A DNA stretch of 64,000 nucleotides from Planctomycetota bacterium (GTDB lineage Bacteria > Planctomycetota > UBA8742 > UBA2392): contig JADKGX010000001.1 of the NCBI GenBank assembly GCA_016722065.1, positions 2,480,001 through 2,544,000 of the forward strand, written 5' to 3'. This document shows, in pieces, positions 16,953-27,910 of the stretch (its first letter is position 1; each line of letters opens with the position of its first letter). The notes under the pieces were generated by a model, which was given only the letters and a program-made list of their open reading frames with translations, was not told the DNA's origin and ran no database searches. The translations under genes were made by a program, and so were the position numbers.

Positions 16953-18086
16953 CTACTTGATCACCTTGGTTCGAATCGGGCGGCCGGGCTGGCGGTTCTC
17001 TTTGGTCCAACGGTCAATGTTGACCTGGTCTTTGCGGCCGTCCCAACTGGCGCGGGCCAGGTTCTTCTCTTTCTCCTGGTTGCCTTCCTTTATGGTCGCC
17101 ACCACGGTGACTGTCGGGAAGGTTTTGCCGTACCGGTCGCGCATCTGGTAGTACCAGCCGTACAGCAGCACCGCTTTCTGGTTGTCGTACATTTCCAGCC
17201 AGCGGGCTTCGTCCACGCGAATCGTGGCCTGGGCCCGGCTGACTTTGTCGCGAAACATCTTGTCGTCGCCGCCGGCGCCATAGGCCGCAAGTGCGTCATC
17301 GGGCGCGCCGAGGTCTACCAGCGCCGAAAGCACCAGCTTGGGCGCGGATTCCGCGGCCCAGGCAAGCAGGTCGTCCGCGGCAAGCTGCGCGTCGTAGACG
17401 TTGCCGCGCTTCTTATCAACGCCAGCGCGGTCATCTTTGCGTTTGCGCAGATCGGCCTTTTCGGCCGTGTCGCGTTCCTTGAGTTGCTCTGTGCCGGCCT
17501 TGACGCGTTCGATGCGCTTTAGGAATTCGTCTACGCGGGCGCCAAGGTCCTTGTTCTCGGGGTACAGGTCTGCGGCCTCGCGGGCCACTTTGCGGGCATC
17601 GCGATAGTTGGCGGCCTCCAGGTAATACTGGGCCAGTTGCAGCATCAGTTCGGTGTCGCGGCCCGTGGGCACCAGCAGCAGGTAGTGTTCGAGTGTTTTG
17701 GTTGCTTCCTCATAGCGGAAGGAGCCGCACAGGGCATCGGCCAGGGCGCGGCGTGCGCCGGCGTTTTTTGGGTCCAGCTTGATCAGGTCGCGCAGCTCGG
17801 TTTCGGCCTTGCGAAACTCACCGGCGGCCACAAAGTCACTGGCGGCCTTGAGTCGATCGGCAAAGGTGGTTGCTTCCTCGATGCGGTCGATCCGGGCGCG
17901 CTTGATGGCAATCACGGCCGTGCCGTCCTGCACGGTGACTTCGACCTTGATGGCGTCGTCGGTTTGCTCCACGATCTTGCCGGTCACCTTGCTGCCGCCC
18001 TTGAGGTGAATGGTCTCGGCCCGTGCGCCGGTCCAGCCACTCAAGGCTACGGCAAAAGCGGCAAGCAGCAGGGCAAGTCGGCGCAT
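16953..18086 (-). CDS. Exported beta-motif and TPR protein
   Basis: A 377-residue exported protein. The start is the ATG before MRRLALLLAAFAVALSGWTG; the longer open frame upstream has no export logic. After signal cleavage (near ARA/ET) comes a small beta motif, TIHLKGGSKVTGKIVEQTDD, then ALA-type TPR helices (FRKAETELRDLIKLDPKNAG and others), a charged stretch (about 200-235, KERDTAEKADLRKRKDDR) and a C-terminal part with YGWYYQMRDRYGKTFP. Function unknown. It shares its layout with the protein at 11852. It lies downstream of the secretin gene on the same strand but beyond a terminator. Confidence 0.7.
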   Translation of the reverse strand: MRRLALLLAAFAVALSGWTGARAETIHLKGGSKVTGKIVEQTDDAIKVEVTVQDGTAVIAIKRARIDRIEEATTFADRLKAASDFVAAGEFRKAETELRDLIKLDPKNAGARRALADALCGSFRYEEATKTLEHYLLLVPTGRDTELMLQLAQYYLEAANYRDARKVAREAADLYPENKDLGARVDEFLKRIERVKAGTEQLKERDTAEKADLRKRKDDRAGVDKKRGNVYDAQLAADDLLAWAAESAPKLVLSALVDLGAPDDALAAYGAGGDDKMFRDKVSRAQATIRVDEARWLEMYDNQKAVLLYGWYYQMRDRYGKTFPTVTVVATIKEGNQEKEKNLARASWDGRKDQVNIDRWTKENRQPGRPIRTKVIK

Positions 18087-18189
18087 GGCCACAGTGTACG
18101 ACACGGCGGCGCGGTCTTGGATGACCGCCCCGGGGTTTTCGCGCCAATCCGCAAAGGCCGGCCAAAGCCTGCGCGCCGGCCCTGGCGCC

Positions 18190-18222
18190 CGAAACAACAA
18201 CCCCCCGCGTGGGCGGGGGGTT
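18190..18222 (-). terminator. Terminator of the secretin gene
   Basis: On the minus strand: stem AACCCCCCGC/GCGGGGGGTT (18199-18208 with 18213-18222), loop of four, then GTTGTTTCG. It ends the secretin transcript and separates it from the TPR gene downstream. Confidence 0.75.
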
Positions 18223-18241
18223 GGGGCTGGTCTCAGGCAGG

Positions 18242-20335
18242 TTAGTCGTTCTTGCCGGGCAGGCCCTGGTAGTCAAAGCTGCGGCGTGGTGCGCCGGGCT
18301 TTGTGCCGCGCTGCTTTTCGTAATCGTCGTAGGCGTTCTTGAAGAACTCGTTCTTTTGGGGCGTGTCCAGCTTTTCGGTGTCCTTGCGGGCGGCATCCAG
18401 GCGCTTGACGCTTTCGGCTTTCAGGTCGTCAAAGTTGGCGTCCTTCATGATCTTGGGGCGCAAGAAGATGTACAGGTTGGTGCGGCGCTCCACCGTGCGC
18501 TGGCTTTTGAACAGTTCGCCAATCAGCGGGATATCGCCCAGCAGCGGAATCTTGCTGACCGACTTGCTGCTTTCGCTGCTCTTGAGCCCGCCAATCACCA
18601 CGGTGCTGGCATCCGGCACGGTCACAAAGGTGGTGATGTGCCGCTTCTGGCGCGGCGGAGACACGCCCGGCGTGGCGCTTTCGCCGGTGAAGTTGGTGAT
18701 GTCCAGTTCAATCTGCAGCGTGACATAGCCGTCCTGGCTGATCTGCGGCGTCACGTTCATGGTGATACCGGCCTCGACGAACTCGCCAGCCGAGGTCGTG
18801 GTGCCCTGGCCGGTGCCCAGGTTGTTCAACTGAACAAGCTGGATTTCGGTGGTGATTTCAATCGTGGCTTCTTCGTTGTCGTTGGTGATCAGCATGGGCT
18901 GCTGCAGCACGTTGGTGTCGGCCTGGGTCTTCAGAAAGCGCACCAGCAGCGGAATGTCAAAGGCCGTGCCCTTGTTCAGGGTCAGCAGGCCGCCCTGGCC
19001 GATAATCGGGTTGCGGCCCGCGGGCACGCCACCGCCGGTACCGATCGGCACGCCCGAACTATCAACGATTTCACTGAAGCCGAACTGCGTGCCAAAGCTC
19101 AGGCGCGGGTCCTTGCTGGTGTTGGCAAAGCCGTCCACGGTGGCCAGTTCAACACCGAACTGGAAGTCGTCGTCGTCGCGTACTTCCAGGATCGCGGCCT
19201 CGATCATCACCTGCGGCCGGCGGATATCCAGTTTGTCGATGATCTTGCGGATTTCGTTGTAGTCGTTGGGGGTGGCAATCACGAGCAGGCTGTTGGTGGT
19301 TTCGTCGGCAACAATCGTGGGCGCGTTTTGGCTGTTGCCGATCACGCCGGGCTGGCCGGGCACAATCGGCTGGTTGGTGGGCACGCCTGCGCCCAGCACG
19401 TCGTTCAAGACGCCGGCCAGGGTTGCGGCCTGGACGTTTTTGGCGGCGTAGTAGTGAATCTTGCCTTGCGTGGTGGCGCCGGGAATCTCGACGTCCAGTT
19501 TCTTGACCAGGTCACGCACCAGTTCAATGCCGGCGTCGTAACCGGTAACCATGATGGCGTTCACATAGGGCGCGACTTCGACCTTGACCTGGGTTTCGTC
19601 GTCGGGGCTGCCCGGGCGGCGGGGCGAAAGCTGCAGCAACTGCTGCCGCTGGTTCAGCAGGTTGGTCAGGCTGGTGACCAATTCTTCGGCGTCCAGGTGA
19701 TCGACGTTGATCACTTCCAGGCGCGGGCTGCGCGGCGGCTGGTCCATCAACTTGATGATCTGGGCCAGGCGACGAATGTTGTAGCTGTAGTCGGCAATGA
19801 TCAGGCTGTTGATGCCCGGAATCGGGTTCACCTGGCCGCCCTGGCGGGCTGTCAGGTTCTGCAGGGCGCCGCGCACGCTGTTGGCTTCGGCGTACTTCAG
19901 GTTGACGACCAGGGTCACGAAATCAGCCGTGGTGTCAGTCCAGTTATCCAGGTTCTCCAGCAGCACTACTTTTTCAGATTGGGTGATCGCTTCAACGGCC
20001 GGAATGATCTCGTAAAACCGCACCGATTGCGGGGAATCCTCGCCAAAGGGGCTCAAGATCAGCTTGTATTGCTTCAAGAAGGTCTGCAGCACACTGAACA
20101 TGGCCGTGGCCGGAACCTTGAAGCCTTCACTGGGGGCCACAATCGTCACCGTGCCCGCGACCTTTTTGGGCTCGTACAAGAAGCGGATCTTCTGGTACTC
20201 GGCCGTGGCGCGGATCATTTCCTCAAGCGGAATGTCGTTCAGGTTGCCCTTGAGGATCAACTCATTGGTAGGCTGTTGTGCGCCAAGGGCCGTTGCACCC
20301 AAAGCCAACAGTAGGATTGCCAGCACCTTGCGCAT
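18242..20335 (-). CDS. gspD: Type II secretion system secretin (GspD-like)
   Basis: Outer-membrane channel of a type II secretion system, 697 residues. The start is the ATG before MRKVLAILLLALGATAL, with GGAG 9 nt upstream; the open frame continues 64 codons further without a signal peptide. Domains in order: signal peptide (1-19), N0-like (NDIPLEEMIRATAEYQKIRF), repeated N1-N3 modules (VVNLKYAEANSVRGALQNL; VINVDHLDAEELVTSLTNLL; YYAAKNVQAATLAGVLNDVL), then the secretin barrel with VPLGDIPLIG-type ending IPLLGDIPLIGELFKSQ and NLYIFLRPKIM. No pilotin or other gsp gene is adjacent on this strand. Two GspC-like genes lie 1.5 kb away. Confidence 0.92.
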   Translation of the reverse strand: MRKVLAILLLALGATALGAQQPTNELILKGNLNDIPLEEMIRATAEYQKIRFLYEPKKVAGTVTIVAPSEGFKVPATAMFSVLQTFLKQYKLILSPFGEDSPQSVRFYEIIPAVEAITQSEKVVLLENLDNWTDTTADFVTLVVNLKYAEANSVRGALQNLTARQGGQVNPIPGINSLIIADYSYNIRRLAQIIKLMDQPPRSPRLEVINVDHLDAEELVTSLTNLLNQRQQLLQLSPRRPGSPDDETQVKVEVAPYVNAIMVTGYDAGIELVRDLVKKLDVEIPGATTQGKIHYYAAKNVQAATLAGVLNDVLGAGVPTNQPIVPGQPGVIGNSQNAPTIVADETTNSLLVIATPNDYNEIRKIIDKLDIRRPQVMIEAAILEVRDDDDFQFGVELATVDGFANTSKDPRLSFGTQFGFSEIVDSSGVPIGTGGGVPAGRNPIIGQGGLLTLNKGTAFDIPLLVRFLKTQADTNVLQQPMLITNDNEEATIEITTEIQLVQLNNLGTGQGTTTSAGEFVEAGITMNVTPQISQDGYVTLQIELDITNFTGESATPGVSPPRQKRHITTFVTVPDASTVVIGGLKSSESSKSVSKIPLLGDIPLIGELFKSQRTVERRTNLYIFLRPKIMKDANFDDLKAESVKRLDAARKDTEKLDTPQKNEFFKNAYDDYEKQRGTKPGAPRRSFDYQGLPGKND

Positions 20336-20495
20336 GCGTTTGCTCTCCGGTGTACCGGTTTTGCCGGCACGGATTGTTGCGGCGATTGCTTCCTTGCGTA
20401 AAACGATGCGCGCGCCGTTGCGTTGGGAATAACCGCCTTTGGGGAACACTTGCTTTACTTGACCCGGGCCCGCAAGGCAACCCGCCGGAGCCAAC

Positions 20496-20852
20496 ATGAT
20501 CGATCCGCGCTTCATTACCACCGCCAATGAACTGTACGGCTACCGCGTGGCCATGAACTGTGGCGTCGTTCGCGGCATCGTGGTGCGCTCGCGCAGCGCC
20601 ATTGGCAACTTTGCCGCCGGTATCCAGACCTTTTTTGGCGGCAACATCAGCCTGTACACCGAACTGTGCGAACAAGCCCGCCAGGAAGCCTACGACCTGA
20701 TGTGCCACCACGCCGCCGAGGCCGGGGGCAACGCCATCATCGGCATGCGCTACGAAAGCAACGACGTAGCCCCGAACGTGACGGAAGTCTTGTGCTACGG
20801 CACGGCAGTGATCGTAGCCCTGCCAGAAGCCACTCCCAAACCAACAGCCTGA
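20496..20852 (+). CDS. YbjQ/UPF0145 family protein
   Basis: A 118-residue single-domain protein of the UPF0145 (YbjQ) family: TTANELYGYRVAMNCGVVRG at the start, ARQEAYDLMCHHAAEAGGNA in the middle and IIGMRYESNDV at the end, all hallmark segments. The ring-forming fold is known but the role is not; annotation as heavy-metal binding is tentative. GGAG stands about 9 nt before the ATG. It is divergent from the secretin gene. Confidence 0.9.
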   Translation: MIDPRFITTANELYGYRVAMNCGVVRGIVVRSRSAIGNFAAGIQTFFGGNISLYTELCEQARQEAYDLMCHHAAEAGGNAIIGMRYESNDVAPNVTEVLCYGTAVIVALPEATPKPTA

Positions 20853-20892
20853 CAAGGCCAGCAGGCCCGCGACAATCGCGCCCGGTATCAGG

Positions 20893-20989
20893 TGGGCCCG
20901 ACAACCCTGTCGGGCCGTGCCGCCATGGCGGCACGAATCCCGGCGCGAAACGCAGCGCCGGGCCGGACAAGATTGTCCGGCGTGCCCAC
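20893..20989. repeat. Array of four perfect hairpins
   Basis: Between two convergent genes, four abutting or nearly abutting perfect inverted repeats: GGCCCGACA/TGTCGGGCC (20895-20916), the 18-bp palindrome GTGCCGCCATGGCGGCAC (20917-20934), CCCGGCGC/GCGCCGGG (20939-20962) and CCGGACAA/TTGTCCGG (20963-20980). GTGGGC at 20893 and GCCCAC at 20984 could close an outer stem around the set. There is no T-run. It may act as a bidirectional transcript end or a structured mobile palindrome. Confidence 0.65.
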
Positions 20990-21033
20990 GCGCTTGGCCT
21001 TGCTTTATGGCTACGGCTACGGCTGCCAGTGGG

Positions 21034-21558
21034 CTAGCTGGCGGCCATCCAGGCGCCGAACCAATAGCCGTACAACAGCCCGATGCCCGCGCCAATCACC
21101 ACGCCGCCGAGCGTGTCGCCAACCCAATGGGCGCCGTAGTACACGCGGCTGAACATGCACAGCGGCGCCAGCGGCACAAACCACCAGCGCCGCGCGTCAT
21201 CGAAGGGGCCTGCGACTGCAAGAAGGGCAACGATCATTCCGGCCTGGGCGCTGTCGCCGCTGGGAAAGGCCGGGTTGTTCACCATTGCGCGCAGGGGTAC
21301 GCGGCGCGGGGCTGCCAGGGGGCCGGGGCGCAGGCGGCCAAAGTAGTGTTTCATGGGGCTGGTAATGGCCACGGTGGTAATGGCAGCCATGGTGGCAACG
21401 GCAGCCCAGCGCCAGCCCAGCCATAAACCGAGGCCAAAAACGGTCGCCGGCATGACGTAGCTGCCAAACATAAGTCCAGGTGCCACAAGCAGATAATCCA
21501 GCACCCCCAGTTTCAGGGTGTGAATCGGCTGGCTCAGGCGCTGGTCCAGCTTGTGCAT
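21034..21558 (-). CDS. PAP2-family membrane phosphatase
   Basis: Integral membrane phosphatase of the PAP2/undecaprenyl-PP phosphatase superfamily, acting on lipid phosphates at the membrane. From the ATG at MHKLDQRLSQ it is 174 residues; a start 20 codons upstream is possible. Motif 1 is KHYFGRLRPG. Motif 2 is PSGDSAQ, where the usual catalytic His of PSGH is Asp. Motif 3 is SRVYYGAHWVGDTLGG with Arg, His and Asp in place. Because the general-acid His of motif 2 is missing, activity or substrate may differ from classical PAP2 enzymes. It is convergent with the YbjQ gene. Confidence 0.85.
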   Translation of the reverse strand: MHKLDQRLSQPIHTLKLGVLDYLLVAPGLMFGSYVMPATVFGLGLWLGWRWAAVATMAAITTVAITSPMKHYFGRLRPGPLAAPRRVPLRAMVNNPAFPSGDSAQAGMIVALLAVAGPFDDARRWWFVPLAPLCMFSRVYYGAHWVGDTLGGVVIGAGIGLLYGYWFGAWMAAS

Positions 21559-21660
21559 GGCGCAAGCATAGAACCGGCCCGGGCGGGCGCAGGGGTGGCT
21601 GTGCAAAGAAATCGGCAACGAAGTTCGATACCCCGCGTTTCAATGCCTGAGGAAACCCAG

Positions 21661-21810
21661 ATGAGCAATCGGAATGTGTTGATGTTGATCGCGCTGGTCA
21701 GCCTGCTGGCCTTGGCTGGCATTGGCGCGTGGCTGTTGATGGACGACGCCGGCAAGCCCGGTGTGGCGCAGCGGCCCAGTATTCCGCGCACCGAAACCAC
21801 GCAGCGCTAG
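21661..21810 (+). CDS. 49-residue single-pass membrane peptide
   Basis: A short gene with a strong GAGGAAA ribosome site 8 nt before the ATG. The product MSNRNVLMLIALVSLLALAG continues as a single membrane helix to about residue 27, followed by a short polar tail ending RTETTQR. It lies 54 bp before the GspC-like gene on the same strand and could be an accessory subunit of that secretion system. No family is recognised. Confidence 0.6.
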   Translation: MSNRNVLMLIALVSLLALAGIGAWLLMDDAGKPGVAQRPSIPRTETTQR

Positions 21811-21864
21811 CCAATCTGGCGTCAACGTTGGCTGTCTGCTAAGACTGCCAACCGGAGAAAACGG

Positions 21865-22971
21865 ATGAAGGGCCCGCAACTTTCGATTCTGGTGTGGCTT
21901 GGCAACCTGGTGTTGTTCGCCGGCGGGTCTGCGCTGGGCTATAACGTTTACAGCGAGATTTCGTCCGACCGCGCCGACGTCAACTTCACCATTGAGTCCA
22001 TGAAGCCCAAGGTCAAGCGCGTGGACTGGCTTGCCGCAGCAGCAGCCAAAGAAGCAGGCCGGCAGCAGGATTTTCTGAACGACAAGCTTTCGCCGCGCCA
22101 GCGGCCCAAGGTGGTAACGCCGCCACCCCCGCCGCCGCCGCCGCCGCCACCACCGCCGGACCCAACCGACGAACAGTTGAAGGCCGAAGTGCAGAAGTGG
22201 CTGAACGACAAGTTCACCTTGATGCGCATTTTCGCCGGCGACCCGGCCTTTGCCAGCGCCACGGTACTGGCCAAAGACGCCGGCAACGCCAGCCTGCGCG
22301 TTTTTACGGCCATGCACTTTCCGACCTTCTTCAAGGAAAGCAAAGACAAGAACCTGGATAAGCTGAAGACCCTGGACATCACGGTTACGTCGATCCTGGA
22401 CGACAAGCTGCTGTTCAAGGCGCCGTCGATTAACCCCAAGTTCAAGTCCAAGTACTTTGAAGTAGAACTGGGTTTTGCCCCGGACACCTTCAAGCCGATT
22501 AACATTGGCGGCAACAGCAAGCCGATTGTGCCCGGTGGCACCAAGATCGAGATTCCCAAGGAAACCCTGCCCGATCCAAGGGTTGAGGTCGAAGACCCGC
22601 GCCCCAAGGCCAGCACCTACGACGAAGCCAGTGATACCTGGACGATGGGCACGGAGGACTACGTCAACATCAACGTCGACGAGTTGGCCAAGTACGCCAA
22701 GGTGGTGCACGACAAAGACGGCAAGCCGCTGGGCATTCAGATCTCAGACGAGATTCCAGACGACAACGTGGTGCTGGGCCGCGGCGGACGCAAAGGCGAC
22801 ATCATCAAGGCCGTCAACGGCAAGCAGGTCACCAGCATGAGTGATGTACGCCGTGTGGTGCGCACCGATTACAACAACGGTGTCGAAGAGTTCACGGTGG
22901 ATTACGAGCGCGACGGCGTGCCGGGCCGCAAGATTTTCAAGGCGCCAAAAAAGAAGACTGAAACGAAATAG
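21865..22971 (+). CDS. GspC-like inner-membrane protein with PDZ domain
   Basis: A 368-residue bitopic protein. A short cytoplasmic start, one membrane helix (LVWLGNLVLFAGGSALGYNV, residues 8-27), a periplasmic part with a pure proline run of 13 (about 87-99, encoded by a CCG microsatellite), a homology-region-like segment (LMRIFAGDPAFASATVLA), and a C-terminal PDZ domain (LGIQISDEIPD, GRKGDIIKAVNGKQVTSMSD). This is the layout of GspC, the link between inner-membrane platform and secretin. Similarity to classical GspC is weak, so the assignment rests on architecture and on the nearby secretin. Confidence 0.65.
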   Translation: MKGPQLSILVWLGNLVLFAGGSALGYNVYSEISSDRADVNFTIESMKPKVKRVDWLAAAAAKEAGRQQDFLNDKLSPRQRPKVVTPPPPPPPPPPPPPDPTDEQLKAEVQKWLNDKFTLMRIFAGDPAFASATVLAKDAGNASLRVFTAMHFPTFFKESKDKNLDKLKTLDITVTSILDDKLLFKAPSINPKFKSKYFEVELGFAPDTFKPINIGGNSKPIVPGGTKIEIPKETLPDPRVEVEDPRPKASTYDEASDTWTMGTEDYVNINVDELAKYAKVVHDKDGKPLGIQISDEIPDDNVVLGRGGRKGDIIKAVNGKQVTSMSDVRRVVRTDYNNGVEEFTVDYERDGVPGRKIFKAPKKKTETK

Positions 22972-23007
22972 CCGCGAGTCAGGCAGAGACTGAGGTACTA
23001 AGTGCAA

Positions 23008-23039
23008 GGGCCGGGGAAACCCGGCCCCTGTGATTTTTT
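23008..23039 (+). terminator. Terminator after the GspC-like gene
   Basis: Stem GGGCCGGG/CCCGGCCC (23008-23015 with 23020-23027), GAAA loop, then CTGTGA and six T (23034-23039). Confidence 0.85.
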
Positions 23040-23161
23040 CGCAAGTGCGGCGAGTCTTGGGCACTCAGCCGCTCAGGTACCAAGCAACTCCGGTACTCAA
23101 ACCCAGTAACTAGTTTTCCGCCTTTCCCTGTCACTCTGCGTTTCATGGGCAGGAGACCACC

Positions 23162-23794
23162 ATGAAACCCCCAAAAATCGCCCTTCTGTTCTGGACCATC
23201 AACGCAGCCCTTCTGGCCCTTGCCTTTGTGCTGGTGCAGGCCAGCTTCAGCTCTGCCCGCGCGACACGAATCGCTGACACGGAAATGCAGCCCAAGCCCG
23301 CCCCGCGCGTGAACTGGGAGAGCCAAGCGCGCGAACCAGGCCTGCAGATTGGTGATGCCCAGCTTTCACCCCGCGCCCGCCCCCAGCCGCCCAAACAGCC
23401 CGTGGTCGAAATCCCGGTGACCAAACCCGAACCGACAGATGCCGAGTTGATGGCAGAGCTGCAGGCCAGCTTGAACAAGCGCTATCGCCTGCAACGCACG
23501 ATCACCTGGGTTGCCGGCGGCGACAAACCCGGCGCCTTTGTGGAATGCAAAGGACTTAGGCTGTTCCTGTTTGAGGGCATGAACCTGAAAGACCTTGCGG
23601 GCAAAGAAGCCGGCGCGGCATCTGACGTCGAGGTCAAAGCCATCAGGGTAGACCACGTGTTGGTCAACGCCCCAAGCCTGCGCGACGCCAGCAAGCGCTT
23701 TGATGTCAAGTTGACCCTGCCGACCGACAGCGGCGCCAGTTTCAAATGGAGCCAAGAAACCACCGGCATGACGATAGTACCCGTCAACGAGTAG
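23162..23794 (+). CDS. GspC-like membrane protein lacking PDZ domain
   Basis: A 210-residue protein with one N-terminal membrane helix (IALLFWTINAALLALAFVLV), a Pro-rich linker (RARPQPPKQPVVEIP) and a domain with ELQASLNKRYRLQRTITWVAGGDKPGAF split over about residues 102-128. Order and linker match the upstream GspC-like protein (TDEQLKAEVQKWLNDKFTLM versus TDAELMAELQASLNKRYRLQ), so they are paralogues, but this one stops before a PDZ domain. A GGAG site lies about 9 nt before the ATG. It is likely a second subunit or alternative link of the same envelope machine. Confidence 0.6.
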   Translation: MKPPKIALLFWTINAALLALAFVLVQASFSSARATRIADTEMQPKPAPRVNWESQAREPGLQIGDAQLSPRARPQPPKQPVVEIPVTKPEPTDAELMAELQASLNKRYRLQRTITWVAGGDKPGAFVECKGLRLFLFEGMNLKDLAGKEAGAASDVEVKAIRVDHVLVNAPSLRDASKRFDVKLTLPTDSGASFKWSQETTGMTIVPVNE

Positions 23795-23844
23795 CCACGC
23801 CCGCCCCTGCGGAACCCGCGTTCGTTGGCTATCTTGGGTGACGC

Positions 23845-24927
23845 ATGATTCTTGTGGCCATGTCTGGTGGTGTGGATTCTTCCGTGACTGCCGCGATGCT
23901 TCAGCGCGACGGGCACGAGATTGTCGGTCTGTTCATGCGCAACGGCGCCACGGCCGGCAGCGCCGCCAAATCAAACAAGCAGGGCTGCTGCAGCCTGGAG
24001 GACTCCAACGACGCGCGGTTCGTCGCGGGCCAGCTTGGCGCCCGGTTTTACGTGCTGAACTTCGCGCAGGATTTTCAGCGCGTGATTGATTACTTCGTGG
24101 CCGAATACAAGCGCGGCCGCACGCCCAACCCCTGCGCCGTGTGCAACACCGACCTCAAGTTCGGCAAGCTGCTTGATTACGCCCGCCAGGTGGGGGCCGA
24201 CAAAGTTGCCACCGGCCATTACGCCCGCGTGGAGCATCGCGACGGCCGCTGGCGCCTGCTGCGTGGCGTGGACCGCACCAAGGACCAAAGCTACTACCTG
24301 TTCGGCCTGACGCAGGATCAGCTTGCCCACGCGTTGTTTCCGTTGGGTGGCTTGACCAAAAAGCAGGTGCGTGAACTGGCGGGCGAGTTTGCCTTGAAAA
24401 CCCGCGACAAAGCCGAAAGCATGGAGATCTGCTTCGTGCCCGAAGGCGACTATCGCGCTGTCGTGGCCAAGCACGACCCCCAAGCCCTGGTGCCCGGCCC
24501 GATCATCAACGTTGCAGGCGAAACACTGGGCGAACACGCCGGAGTGGCCGGCTTCACGATTGGCCAGCGGCGCGGGCTGGGTGTGGCCTACAGCAAGGCC
24601 CTTTACGTTGTGCGGCTTGACCCCCAGACCAACACCGTGGTGGTGGGCGACGAAGACGACCTGGCCCTGCCCGCAATTGTGGTAGACCGCGTGAACTGGA
24701 TATCCGTGGCTGGCCTGGCGGCAGGTGAATCGGTTCGTGCGATGGTCAAAGTGCGCTATCGCCACGACGGCGCGCTGGCCACTGTTACGGGCCGCGCCGA
24801 TGGCAGTGTCGACGTTGTGTTTGACCAACCCGTCAAGGCCGCAGCACCGGGCCAGTGCGCGGTGTTCTATGGCGACGGCAGCCGTTTCAGTGCAGAAGAG
24901 ACCTTGGGCGGCGGCTGGATTGCGTAA
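23845..24927 (+). CDS. mnmA: tRNA-specific 2-thiouridylase MnmA
   Basis: Cytosolic enzyme that puts sulfur on U34 of tRNA-Lys, -Glu and -Gln. The 360-residue protein has the PP-loop SGGVDSS at 7-13, the first catalytic Cys in NPCAVCN (Cys97), the persulfide-forming Cys196 in MEICFVPEGDYR, and the family blocks KDQSYYLFGL and FTIGQRRGLG. Unlike many MnmA, it has an extra Cys pair, QGCCS, at 47-50, but that block is normal in the family. It stands alone, 50 bp after the GspC-like gene. Confidence 0.97.
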   Translation: MILVAMSGGVDSSVTAAMLQRDGHEIVGLFMRNGATAGSAAKSNKQGCCSLEDSNDARFVAGQLGARFYVLNFAQDFQRVIDYFVAEYKRGRTPNPCAVCNTDLKFGKLLDYARQVGADKVATGHYARVEHRDGRWRLLRGVDRTKDQSYYLFGLTQDQLAHALFPLGGLTKKQVRELAGEFALKTRDKAESMEICFVPEGDYRAVVAKHDPQALVPGPIINVAGETLGEHAGVAGFTIGQRRGLGVAYSKALYVVRLDPQTNTVVVGDEDDLALPAIVVDRVNWISVAGLAAGESVRAMVKVRYRHDGALATVTGRADGSVDVVFDQPVKAAAPGQCAVFYGDGSRFSAEETLGGGWIA

Positions 24928-25211
24928 CCGGCGCAAGGGCGTCCACGGCCTGACAAAGCGGCGGCTGGTGGGGCTGCGCCTGACAATGCGGCGGGAAAAC
25001 CGGCCACAACGGGCCGAAATCCCGGCACGCAGCTTGCACTGTTTTGGGGGCAGGCACCAAGGCTTCGGGACTAGTCCACCTGCGGCCCGCGTTTTATCAA
25101 CAGTTGCGGCACACAGCGCCGCCGGACCGCAAGTTGACGGCATCCCGTGACAGGGCTACCGTCTAGGCTGATAAACCAACCGCGGCTGGGGCAGCCGCCA
25201 TTGAGGCAACC
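24928..25211. other. 284-bp gap upstream of clpC
   Basis: No gene is seen. It contains two near-copies of GCCTGACAAAGCGGCGG (24949 and about 24979) and must hold the clpC promoter, but I find neither a CIRCE nor a CtsR-type heptad repeat. Confidence 0.4.
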
Positions 25212-27818
<2,607 letters not shown>

Positions 27819-27844
27819 TTCGGCAGCCAGCAAGCAAAGACACC

Positions 27845-27871
27845 AAAGCCCCCGCCAAGGCGGGGGCTTTT
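27845..27871 (+). terminator. Terminator of clpC
   Basis: Stem AGCCCCCGCC/GGCGGGGGCT (27847-27856 with 27859-27868) followed by four T; A residues precede the stem, so it could work in both directions toward the convergent TetR gene. Confidence 0.85.
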
Positions 27872-27910
27872 CACGCCTGCGGCAAACACCCCAGTGCCAG
27901 GCCGCTGTGG

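Noticed and set aside
18209..20314. A 701-codon open frame on the plus strand opposite the secretin gene
   Set aside because: Gly/His/Val-rich with no motif, no ribosome site, and fully antisense to gspD, whose codon pattern explains the lack of stops in GC-rich DNA.
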